Of a stretch of DNA of 6,896 nt, positions 1-5,973 are shown piece after piece; position 1 is the stretch's first letter; every line of letters begins with the position of its first letter. Under the pieces are notes generated by a model that saw only the letters and a program-made list of their open reading frames with translations, had not been told where the DNA came from and did no database searches. Position numbers and translations under genes: made by a program. This DNA comes from Gammaproteobacteria bacterium (GTDB lineage Bacteria; Pseudomonadota; Gammaproteobacteria; UBA12402): contig JANQHY010000162.1 of the NCBI GenBank assembly GCA_028282395.1, positions 1-6,896 of the forward strand. The letters run 5' to 3'.

Positions 1-41
1 TAGTTCTTTTTTAATGTCGTATCTTTGCTATTGCTTCGCAT
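1..41 (-). CDS. Start of an unidentified gene, cut by the window edge
   Basis: Only the first 13 complete codons are visible, beginning M-R-S-N-S-K-D-T-T-L-K-K-N, and the frame is still open at the window edge (the next codon begins TA, so it could be Tyr or a stop). The case for a real start is the ribosome binding site: on the minus strand a perfect GGAGGA (positions 54-49) lies 7 bases before the ATG at 41-39. The visible N-terminus is polar and basic, so there is no sign of a signal peptide. The gene is divergent from the exported-protein gene at 181, sharing a 139-base intergenic region with it. Nothing can be said about function. If the base beyond the edge makes a stop, this is a 13-residue ORF rather than a gene. 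Confidence 0.5.
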   Translation of the reverse strand, partial: MRSNSKDTTLKKN

Positions 42-139
42 GGTTATTTCCTCCGTTGCATTGGGTTCTACTTTATCAACGAATTATCTAACCTTTACAG
101 TCGCGAGTAGGCGCATCTGGAAAAAAATTCGCTAGCATG

Positions 140-168
140 TTAAAGTAGCTTTTTTAATTTACTATAGT
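140..168 (+). promoter_or_regulatory. Possible sigma70-type promoter of the 149-residue exported-protein gene
   Basis: TATAGT at 163-168 is a good -10 match (5 of 6). The hexamer 17 bases upstream, TTAAAG at 140-145, is only a weak -35 match (3 of 6). A start of transcription about 7 bases after the -10 would give a leader of only a few bases before the ATG at 181, so either the leader is very short or the real promoter is elsewhere in 42-180. This is a weak call made by eye. Confidence 0.25.
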
Positions 169-180
169 CAGGTTAACCGA

Positions 181-630
181 ATGAAATTTAATAAATTATT
201 GTGTATCTTAAGTCTTACTTTAATGACCTCATCGGCTTATGCTATTACCGTCGTCAATAAGCTTGTTCTATCGCCAAGTGTTAATACAAACCCTAATCTT
301 GGGTCGTATGTTGCAGTGCATCCAAACGGTGATCCCCATTGGTATGCGGACCAAATCATTCCTCTTGCTACTTCCCCAGATCATCCAATTACAGTGAGTT
401 TTGGAGGAAACTTTAATACAAGTACTATTGTCGAGATAGAAGGGATTTATGCTACGGGTGTTAGTTATGAAGATAACCATTGCCCCTATGTTTTCTCCTC
501 TGGTAATGCAAAAGAGATTAGCAGTGATGCTACCATTACGCTATCAGGAGATATCTGGACAGAATCCAGTATGCCAAATTACTTTACGATAAAGAATTTC
601 CGTTGTGATATTACTGATCCCGGACACTAA
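181..630 (+). CDS. Small exported protein of unknown function (149 aa)
   Basis: I do not recognise the family. The N-terminus is a classic Sec signal peptide: basic MKFNK, then a hydrophobic stretch (about residues 6-16), then a polar stretch ending in A-Y-A at 19-21, a good signal peptidase I site. The mature protein would be about 128 residues, located in the periplasm or outside the cell. It is rich in Ser, Thr, Asn and beta-branched residues, suggesting a beta fold, and has exactly two cysteines (C101 and C142) that could form a disulphide after export. A third cysteine (C8) is inside the signal peptide and lacks lipobox context, so a lipoprotein is unlikely. The ribosome binding site is weak (AGG at 170-172, 8 bases before ATG). 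The gene converges on the MFS exporter with only 5 bases between the stop codons. The signal peptide supports this start; the molecular role is unknown. Confidence 0.75.
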   Translation: MKFNKLLCILSLTLMTSSAYAITVVNKLVLSPSVNTNPNLGSYVAVHPNGDPHWYADQIIPLATSPDHPITVSFGGNFNTSTIVEIEGIYATGVSYEDNHCPYVFSSGNAKEISSDATITLSGDIWTESSMPNYFTIKNFRCDITDPGH

Positions 631-635
631 ATTAT

Positions 636-2165
636 CTATTTACTTTTTTTAAAGTTAAGGATGCTGGTTATCAGTAATAGCAGCAGGGATGCTGCAATAG
701 TAAATAACATGATAGAGTGAAATCCGCTTAGGAATGCTTGATGGAAAGCTTGATATAATCCTTTGAAACGGCCATTAGCAAAATGTTCGATAATTTTCGA
801 CGCGTGTTGTGGATCAGATAGAATCGAAGCAATATAGTTTTTCTGTTGCTGACTGAGAATGATGCCGCTTTGCGATAGATAATTATTCATTAGGTAGTTT
901 TCGCGACTATGAAAAATAACAACACTGATCGCAAGCATAATTGAGCCGCAAACATTCCAGGTAGTAAATACCGTTCCTATAATACTGCCGATATGTTTTG
1001 GGTTGGCGCGTTGGTGTACAATGGCGACTGCGCAAGTATTGGCTGCCCCCCAGGGGATACCTAAAAAGAGAAAAGCAATAATAATATAGGTAATAGTGGA
1101 ATTGGCTGTCATGAAGTAGTGTAATACTGCAGCAATGAATAACGAAAGTTGTGCCAGAATGACTGCATTTTCGATGCTAACAAGTTTTGTAATAATGGTA
1201 ATGCTAAAAGAGAAGATGACCTGCATAAAAGGAATAGCAACTAACATTAGGCCGATAATAAAAGGGGTCTGTTTAAGAATGGTATCTAAAAAGAGTGGAT
1301 TAAAGACCATAAATATACCACTTACCATTCCACCACCGACAACGCTCAGTATTGCAATCACTAAATAACGATTGCTAAATATTTCCAGTTGTAGTAATGG
1401 CTGGGGTGCGCGACTTTCAGTAGCAATTAAAGCGATTAATGCTAGCAGTGCAATCACTAGTAGTAACCAGACGATCGGTTGGTGCCAGCCGAATTCTCCA
1501 CCGCGAATTAGGCCATAAACCAGGCTGCCAATGCTGATAATAAGTAATAGTAAGCCGAGCCAGTCGATTTTAATGATGTCATGGGATGGCTGTGATTTCT
1601 TCAAACTGAATGAAGTGAACAGCCAACCAACTAGAATGATAGGAATGTTGAGAAAAAAGACCCAGCGCCAACTAAGAAATGTAATAATCAGTCCGCCAAG
1701 AAACGGACCTATAGCAAGACCAAGTCCAGTAATAGCGCTATAAATTCCTACCGCTTTAGTCTGCTTCTCTTGTGGGAAAGTCTCTGCGATTAATGCAACA
1801 GCGATACCGAATATTCCTGCTGAAAAGGTTCCCTGTAGTGCCCGAAAGAATATTACCCAGTTAATAGTAGGGGATACACCAGCACCAAGTGCAGATAGAC
1901 CAAAAATAAAAACAGCAAGATAAAAAATACGTCGATGGCCAAATAGATCGCCTAGTTTGCCAGCAATTACCATAAACATGCAGTTTGTTAGCGTAAAAGC
2001 ACTAACAATCCATTGCAGTTTGATTACGCCGACATTGAAGTGGTGCTGTATTGCTGGTAATACGGTTAGGACAATAGTGGAATCGAGAAAGGCGATAAAA
2101 GCAAGTATACTTAACCCCGCTAAGGCATACCATTGAAATGGGTTGTTCTCTACACGCTCATCCAT
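636..2165 (-). CDS. MFS multidrug efflux transporter, DHA2 (EmrB/QacA) family, 14 TM segments
   Basis: This is an inner-membrane drug/proton antiporter of 509 residues, the usual length for DHA2. Visible family motifs are motif D1 in helix 1 (L27-D28-S-T-I-V ending at P37), motif A between helices 2 and 3 (GKLGDLFGHRR, residues 69-79), the antiporter motif C in helix 5 (GLGLAIGPFLGG, 147-158), and the DHA2-typical SWRWVFFLNIP after it (165-175). Hydrophobic segments run throughout, with a long hydrophilic loop (about residues 420-480) before the last helix, as expected for the 14-helix type. The substrate cannot be read from sequence. No EmrA-type membrane-fusion partner is next to it, so it either works alone or uses a partner elsewhere. 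No clear Shine-Dalgarno precedes the ATG, and the leader is AT-rich. The gene diverges from hemD and converges on the exported-protein gene, so it is probably a single-gene transcript. Confidence 0.93.
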   Translation of the reverse strand: MDERVENNPFQWYALAGLSILAFIAFLDSTIVLTVLPAIQHHFNVGVIKLQWIVSAFTLTNCMFMVIAGKLGDLFGHRRIFYLAVFIFGLSALGAGVSPTINWVIFFRALQGTFSAGIFGIAVALIAETFPQEKQTKAVGIYSAITGLGLAIGPFLGGLIITFLSWRWVFFLNIPIILVGWLFTSFSLKKSQPSHDIIKIDWLGLLLLIISIGSLVYGLIRGGEFGWHQPIVWLLLVIALLALIALIATESRAPQPLLQLEIFSNRYLVIAILSVVGGGMVSGIFMVFNPLFLDTILKQTPFIIGLMLVAIPFMQVIFSFSITIITKLVSIENAVILAQLSLFIAAVLHYFMTANSTITYIIIAFLFLGIPWGAANTCAVAIVHQRANPKHIGSIIGTVFTTWNVCGSIMLAISVVIFHSRENYLMNNYLSQSGIILSQQQKNYIASILSDPQHASKIIEHFANGRFKGLYQAFHQAFLSGFHSIMLFTIAASLLLLLITSILNFKKSK

Positions 2166-2197
2166 AATTTCGTAATCTATTGAATAGTAGTAAAATC

Positions 2198-2225
2198 ATT
2201 GTAGCAAAGGTGCTCATCAAAGCAA
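2198..2225 (-). promoter_or_regulatory. Candidate extended -10 promoter for the MFS transporter gene
   Basis: Read on the minus strand, TGCTACAAT (2206-2198) is an extended -10 element with a 5 of 6 match in the hexamer. TTGCTT (2225-2220) lies 16 bases upstream as a -35 with the TTG intact. Transcription would begin near 2191, giving a leader of about 25 bases before the ATG at 2165. The call rests on the extended -10, as the -35 is partial. Confidence 0.4.
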
Positions 2226-2239
2226 AGTACAGCAATATC

Positions 2240-2269
2240 TTTATAGTAATCAGTACAACTTATAGACAA
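2240..2269 (-). promoter_or_regulatory. Alternative upstream promoter for the MFS transporter gene
   Basis: On the minus strand TTGTCT (2269-2264) and TATAAA (2245-2240) are separated by 18 bases, matching 4 of 6 and 5 of 6 consensus positions. It would give a leader of about 70 bases. Its -35 overlaps the -35 of the candidate plus-strand hemD promoter, so the two directions could compete. The region is AT-rich, so chance matches are likely. Confidence 0.3.
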
Positions 2270-2291
2270 ATTGTAATAATCGTGCTATAGG
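2263..2291 (+). promoter_or_regulatory. Candidate promoter of hemD
   Basis: TAGACA (2263-2268, 5 of 6 to TTGACA) is followed at exactly 17 bases by TATAGG (2286-2291, 4 of 6). The -10 is preceded by TG one base upstream (2283-2284), making it an extended -10. Transcription would start near 2298, leaving a leader of about 120 bases that contains the hairpin at 2367-2383 and the small ORF at 2343-2417. Confidence 0.4.
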
Positions 2292-2342
2292 TATAACTTG
2301 TTGGTTTATTATTATTTTTTGATTACTAGACGGTATGGCCTA

Positions 2343-2417
2343 ATGAAGAGTGTTAAACAATTGTCCGTTGAACTGGGTTCAACTCTAACTTATGGCGCCG
2401 AATTTACAGGGAAGTAA
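2343..2417 (+). CDS. Possible 24-residue leader ORF upstream of hemD
   Basis: An ATG at 2343 opens a 24-codon frame (beginning MKSVKQLSVEL) that ends at TAA 2415-2417, two bases before the TTG start of hemD. Its codons look ordinary, and the arrangement would allow a terminating ribosome to restart on hemD. There is no good Shine-Dalgarno before the ATG, and I see no resemblance to the end of HemC, the usual upstream neighbour of HemD. It may be a leader peptide or chance. The frame also stays open upstream of the ATG to about 2280, in very AT-rich sequence without a convincing start. Confidence 0.25.
   Translation: MKSVKQLSVELGSTLTYGAEFTGK
2367..2383 (+). repeat. Perfect 7-bp inverted repeat in the hemD leader
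   Basis: GTTGAACTGGGTTCAAC has perfect 7-base arms around a 3-base centre (TGG). It lies downstream of the candidate hemD promoter and 36 bases before the start codon, inside the small ORF. As RNA it would form a short hairpin; as DNA it could be an operator for a dimeric regulator. No run of T follows, so it is not an intrinsic terminator. Confidence 0.45.
2408..2412 (+). promoter_or_regulatory. Ribosome binding site that fixes the TTG start of hemD
   Basis: AGGGA lies 7 bases before the TTG at 2420. The codons upstream in the same frame contain no ATG or GTG before an in-frame stop (TGA at 2369-2371), so TTG is the only start that keeps the conserved V-V-I-T-R-P strand at the N-terminus of HemD. 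Confidence 0.7.
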
Positions 2418-2419
2418 TA

Positions 2420-3166
2420 TTGCAGAATCAGAGAGTCGTAATTACGCGTCCCCAGCCACAGGGGAAATCATTAGCGCAGAAGCTTAATGCTCTGGGCGTT
2501 AAACCTATCCTGTTTCCCACCATGGAGATTGCTCCCCTTAGCAATAAACAGAAGCTGATACAACAGATTACGGTCCTGAATCAGTGGGATCTATTAATTT
2601 TTGTCAGTCGTCCAGCGGTGCAATATAGCAGTGAGCTAATTATGCAACATTGGTCAGCACTGCCGCAGTGGATGAAAATTGCCGCGATTGGCAAGGGAAC
2701 GGCAACAGAGTTGGAAAGTGTCGGTTTTCGGGTCGATTATCTGCCACCGCCTCCTTACAGCAGCGAAGCGCTATTGGCATTGCCGCGATTCCAACAGACC
2801 AGTGGTGAAAAAATTGCTATTGTGCGTGGGAATAGTGGCCGTGACTTTTTAGCCAATACGCTTGAGGCGCGCGGCGCTAAAGTCGATTATATTGAGAGTT
2901 ATGAACGTCGTTGTCCCGAGGCTTCAACAGAAAAGCTATTATCGCAAACGCCTGACTGGATTATTGTGACCAGTGGTGAGGGGCTTGGCAATTTGTATGC
3001 GATGACGCCAGTTACTTTGCGCGAGCAATTGCTCAATTGTCGTCTGATTGTTGTCGGTCATCGCATGGCGCAATTAGTGCAATCACTTGGATTTACCTAC
3101 CCACCCCGTGTCGCAACGGGCGCGGATGATGCGGCATTGTTGACAGCATTGGCAACAGCAAAATAA
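2420..3166 (+). CDS. hemD: Uroporphyrinogen-III synthase (HemD)
   Basis: This cytoplasmic enzyme closes and inverts ring D of hydroxymethylbilane to give uroporphyrinogen III, the common precursor of haem, sirohaem and corrinoids. At 248 residues it has normal bacterial length. It shows the two-lobed pattern of the family: strand VVITRPQPQG (6-15), the conserved D-L-L-I-F-V-S-R-P-A-V segment (57-67), I-A-A-I-G-K-G-T-A (87-95), the hinge with P-P-P-P-Y-S-S-E-A-L (109-118), KIAIVRGNSGRDFL (131-144), the Y-I-E-S-Y-E-R-R segment (157-164, holding the likely conserved active-site tyrosine), W-I-I-V-T-S-G-E-G (180-188) and V-V-G-H-R-M-A (211-217), ending with the usual T-G-A-D-D-A-A-L. Translation starts at TTG. 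hemC, its usual upstream partner, and hemX/hemY, its usual downstream partners, are absent, so it stands apart from the common operon. Its base composition is visibly higher in GC than the gene after it. Confidence 0.95.
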   Translation: MQNQRVVITRPQPQGKSLAQKLNALGVKPILFPTMEIAPLSNKQKLIQQITVLNQWDLLIFVSRPAVQYSSELIMQHWSALPQWMKIAAIGKGTATELESVGFRVDYLPPPPYSSEALLALPRFQQTSGEKIAIVRGNSGRDFLANTLEARGAKVDYIESYERRCPEASTEKLLSQTPDWIIVTSGEGLGNLYAMTPVTLREQLLNCRLIVVGHRMAQLVQSLGFTYPPRVATGADDAALLTALATAK

Positions 3167-3186
3167 ATATAATATTTATCAATAAG

Positions 3187-3215
3187 CTATTTTCTTAGGC
3201 ATCTATTTTTTCTTA
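3187..3215 (+). repeat. Imperfect direct repeat upstream of the 855-residue gene
   Basis: CTATTTTCTTA (3187-3197) and CTATTTTTTCTTA (3203-3215) are the same motif with two extra T in the second copy, and start 16 bases apart. They lie 30 to 60 bases upstream of the extended -10 box, where an activator would bind. In such AT-rich DNA, chance is a real alternative. Confidence 0.35.
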
Positions 3216-3224
3216 AAAAAATGT

Positions 3225-3243
3225 AATATATGATTCATATATT
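3225..3243 (+). repeat. Perfect 8-bp inverted repeat in the -35 region of the 855-residue gene
   Basis: AATATATGATTCATATATT has 8-base arms around ATT. It ends 4 bases before the -10 hexamer, so it fills the place where a -35 box should be, and no good -35 sequence is present. This layout suits an operator bound by a dimeric regulator. It is AT-only apart from the inner G/C pair, so as RNA the hairpin would be weak. Confidence 0.45.
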
Positions 3244-3244
3244 G

Positions 3245-3253
3245 TGTTATAAT
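3245..3253 (+). promoter_or_regulatory. Extended -10 promoter of the 855-residue gene
   Basis: TGTTATAAT contains a perfect TATAAT (3248-3253) with the TG of an extended -10 (3245-3246). There is no recognisable -35 at 16-18 bases upstream, where the inverted repeat 3225-3243 sits. Transcription would begin near 3260, giving a leader of about 29 bases that carries the strong ribosome binding site AGGGGG at 3275-3280. The gene therefore has its own promoter, separate from hemD. Confidence 0.6.
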
Positions 3254-3288
3254 TTAATAGAATCCTGATGTAAAAGGGGGTTGCCATC

Positions 3289-5856
3289 ATGCAGAATAAG
3301 AAAGAGTTGAATACGATGGATGCTTTGTTTGCAGTGGATAGTCGTAAGCGCTTTCTTGATGGGAGGCGAGAAAAATTAAAACTACCCGATCATGGCACAG
3401 GACAATTCGTTATTTATGCAGATGATCTTTCCAGCGAAGAGAGAGAAGCTTTTAAAAAAGCGGGTTATATCTCTACCGAAGTGCCAGTGGCTGATGTTAT
3501 TGCTGCTCAGTATGATCCAACAAAAGAGACTGCAAAAGATGGTAACTCAGTGGCGAAAAAAGAGGTTTATATTTTTTCATCACCAGGTTGGCGAGTAGGT
3601 TCAATCGTTTTTTATCCACCCTATCCTAATGACTATGAGGGCGACAAGGAGATTATTAAGTCGCAGGATATAAAAAGTTATGCACAGTTCTCACAACTGC
3701 GCCAAATGAATAGTAATACTGAATTAAAGAAGCTAGCAAAAATTGGCGCGATCAGTTATAAGCCGATTCGTTATCGAGGAATTGATGTTGATAACTGCCC
3801 GTTGTTCGCATTCAAAGTAAAAGATGTGAATAACTTGAGTAAAGAGGAGCGTAGGCAGATTATGCTTTGGCAAGCGCAGCAGGAGCAAGGATGGATGGTA
3901 GCGCTAGTAGATAAGAATGATAACCAGGGATTCTTTACTTCTCAGGATGGGGTAAGTGGTGATCCAGTGAAATTTGATTCAATGCTTATTGATAAGAGTC
4001 ACTGTGATGATAAAGAGATCATGCCCTTCTCTGGTGATAATAGTAGTGAAGAGGTTATTAAAGATATCTTGACCGGGGTCGACGAGGATGAAACAGATAT
4101 CTATATGGCAGTAAGTAATAATAGTGATAAGTTGGGTATCTATCAGTTAGACATGCAATTAACCTCTAATGGAATTGTGTGTCGATTTCTTAATTCAACT
4201 TTTGGAAAGATAGAAACCTACATGTTGAAGGATCCAGAGAAGTCTGATCAGGCAACACTCTCTGTTCAGCAATATAAAGATTTATCGACAGCACTTGCAG
4301 AAGAGACCGAAATTCCGGCTGATGTTATGGATAGTGTGCTTGATGAAGTGGCAATCCATCAGGAGCGTGATCTAGTTGATCGTTTAGAGGATGATCCGCT
4401 TGCATTTGGTAAAGTTTGGAGTAGCCAGGAATGGTTTGCTGGACCAAATATGGATAAATATTTAAAACAGAATGGTAATAAGTATAACGAAATGGCAGGA
4501 GAGTTTCTCAGCCAGATGGCAACGCTTAATGAAAAGACAGGTGTTATGTTGCCAGACTTGAAATCAGATATTTTGATGCTCGATAAGAATGACAGTTGGA
4601 ATATATCAGATGTGGGTGGTAGTAAGCCGCTTTATAACAACGGCAAACCCAATACTATTCTTACCTCAGAGCTTGAGGAGATTACAGCAAGCTACTCACC
4701 AACAGATATTAAAACACGTTATGATAAAGTTAATTTAGAGAAATTTAATAGTTTCTTAATTGCAACCAATCTTCTTAGTATGAAGATGAATGCTAATGGT
4801 AGTTATCCCGATAATAAACAAGAGATTGCTGAAAATGGCTTGCAAAAGGGAGAGCCTAATATAATAAAACCAGGAATGATTCACTTCTATCTTGATGCAA
4901 AAGATAGCAATGTTATCCATTACCGTTTTGTTAACCATAAAGGGATTGTTTTTGGTAGTCACGAAAATTTAACAGAACAGGAACAGGCAGAAGTTGGAAA
5001 AAATCGTGTTCCTGCACGTATCTCTGCTCTGGCCCAGGAGAACTATCATAACGATGAGCTGATTCGCCGTAAAGAACTGCTTGAGAAGGGAGATGAAAAG
5101 GGTTTTGATGGACTTAATCTAAGTGATAATCAAAAAAGTTTAATTAAAACCGCAATCGTTGATTTTCCTAATGATAAAAAACCTGCATTCACAGCAAAAG
5201 AGATGCAGCTTTGGCATGATAAGGGTAAAGAGGTGTTGCGTGATCAATTGATGGAGCAGTATGCTAAAAACTATCTGCGTTATCGCCATGATGGTGAGGA
5301 GCAGGCGGCATTGCGTGATAAGATCACTACTATCTCTCCTGAAGTAAAGAACTATGCCACAGTTAAAAATTACTATCTCGGCTCAAGTAACGAACATAAG
5401 CTGGGCGATAAAGTTCTTAAATTTTTTGCAGATAAATGTCCAGCAGGCGCTAGTCGGGTCAAGCAGGACTGTATCAAAATTCTTGACAATCCATTGACAA
5501 GTGGTGAAGCGCAAACAGTTTCAGCAGGCAAACTGATATATCGCATGGGCAATAGCAAAAAAGAGCTTAAAGAGTATTTTGGTAAAGATAGCAAGTTGGG
5601 TCAAAAAGATTTTGTTACGTATCATAAAAATAGTGTACAAGATAATAATGCAGTGAAGACTATTACTTCACTGTATAAGCGTTTTGTTTCTGGCTTAAAT
5701 AAATCTTTGAAGTCTTCATCTAAAAAGGATAGTGATGATGATATGGCCATTAAACAGATTTTTTCTGATCTTGATGTGAAAACACGTGATCGTAATGATG
5801 CTATGGGCAATAGTAATGATTCTAGGGCCAGTATCCATACGCTAGATGTTAAGTGA
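3289..5856 (+). CDS. Large soluble protein of unknown function (855 aa), effector-like orphan
   Basis: I do not recognise the family. The ATG is supported by AGGGGG 8 bases upstream; the next in-frame ATG is codon 10. There is no signal peptide and no membrane segment. The protein is hydrophilic and mixed alpha/beta. An N-terminal beta-rich part (about 38-115) carries YIFSSPGW (94-101). Acidic runs (D-E-D-E-T-D, 265-270) lie before a segment G-I-Y-Q-L-D...C-R-F-L-N (283-302), which resembles a later segment G-M-I-H-F-Y-L-D...Y-R-F-V-N (529-549). Charged helical sequence follows (about 585-680), and the last 60 or so residues are a polar, disordered-looking tail rich in Lys, Ser, Asp and Asn (S-S-S-K-K-D-S-D-D-D at 809-818). 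Catalytic motifs of kinases, proteases, hydrolases or nucleotidyltransferases are not visible. The gene has its own regulated-looking promoter and lower GC than hemD, suggesting acquisition or relaxed selection. Size, orphan status and polar C-terminus fit a type IV secreted effector, but this is inference; a cytoplasmic structural protein is equally possible. Confidence 0.85.
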   Translation: MQNKKELNTMDALFAVDSRKRFLDGRREKLKLPDHGTGQFVIYADDLSSEEREAFKKAGYISTEVPVADVIAAQYDPTKETAKDGNSVAKKEVYIFSSPGWRVGSIVFYPPYPNDYEGDKEIIKSQDIKSYAQFSQLRQMNSNTELKKLAKIGAISYKPIRYRGIDVDNCPLFAFKVKDVNNLSKEERRQIMLWQAQQEQGWMVALVDKNDNQGFFTSQDGVSGDPVKFDSMLIDKSHCDDKEIMPFSGDNSSEEVIKDILTGVDEDETDIYMAVSNNSDKLGIYQLDMQLTSNGIVCRFLNSTFGKIETYMLKDPEKSDQATLSVQQYKDLSTALAEETEIPADVMDSVLDEVAIHQERDLVDRLEDDPLAFGKVWSSQEWFAGPNMDKYLKQNGNKYNEMAGEFLSQMATLNEKTGVMLPDLKSDILMLDKNDSWNISDVGGSKPLYNNGKPNTILTSELEEITASYSPTDIKTRYDKVNLEKFNSFLIATNLLSMKMNANGSYPDNKQEIAENGLQKGEPNIIKPGMIHFYLDAKDSNVIHYRFVNHKGIVFGSHENLTEQEQAEVGKNRVPARISALAQENYHNDELIRRKELLEKGDEKGFDGLNLSDNQKSLIKTAIVDFPNDKKPAFTAKEMQLWHDKGKEVLRDQLMEQYAKNYLRYRHDGEEQAALRDKITTISPEVKNYATVKNYYLGSSNEHKLGDKVLKFFADKCPAGASRVKQDCIKILDNPLTSGEAQTVSAGKLIYRMGNSKKELKEYFGKDSKLGQKDFVTYHKNSVQDNNAVKTITSLYKRFVSGLNKSLKSSSKKDSDDDMAIKQIFSDLDVKTRDRNDAMGNSNDSRASIHTLDVK

Positions 5857-5869
5857 CCGATAGTTGTTT

Positions 5870-5939
5870 GTAACGACCCAATCCTGTCGTTGCGTCCCGC
5901 CCCAGTGTCGTCCCGCACTTCACTTCAGCGTCGCCCTTT
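5870..5939 (+). terminator. C-rich hairpin/repeat region, possible Rho-dependent terminator
   Basis: Just after the 855-codon gene, GTAACGAC (5870-5877) and GTCGTTGC (5886-5893) form an 8-bp stem with one U-G pair and an 8-base loop. No T-run follows on either strand, so it is not a standard intrinsic terminator. The next 45 bases are strongly rich in C and poor in G on the plus strand, with CGTCCCGC at 5893-5900 and again at 5909-5916, and the related CGTCGCCC at 5929-5936. C-rich, G-poor RNA after a stop codon is what Rho loading sites look like. It could instead be a degenerate copy of a dispersed intergenic repeat. No other gene is seen in 5857-5973. Confidence 0.4.
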
Positions 5940-5973
5940 AAAGTATGGCAAGGCAAATAAGTAGCGCTAAAGT

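Noticed and set aside
14..91. Plus-strand 25-codon hydrophobic ORF starting at ATG 14
   Set aside because: It overlaps the start and strong ribosome binding site of the minus-strand gene, has no ribosome binding site of its own and is short enough to be chance.
2343..2417. Small ORF before hemD as the remaining 3' end of hemC
   Set aside because: The peptide does not resemble a HemC C-terminus, and the sequence upstream in frame is AT-rich and non-coding in character.
3163..3179. ATAAATA-TAA-TATTTAT hairpin at the end of hemD as an intrinsic terminator
   Set aside because: The stem is entirely A/T, overlaps the hemD stop codon and is not followed by a T-run, so it would be too weak.
3190..3215. 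PmrA-type tandem binding site upstream of the 855-codon gene
   Set aside because: The repeated CTTA elements are 18 bases apart and lack the following ATATT, whereas the Legionella PmrA site has two such elements about 11 bases apart.
5622..5918. Minus-strand ORF over the end of the 855-codon gene
   Set aside because: It is a shadow in another frame of a well-supported gene, with no ribosome binding site or recognisable protein features. The same applies to the other short frames inside the MFS, orphan and AlgC genes.
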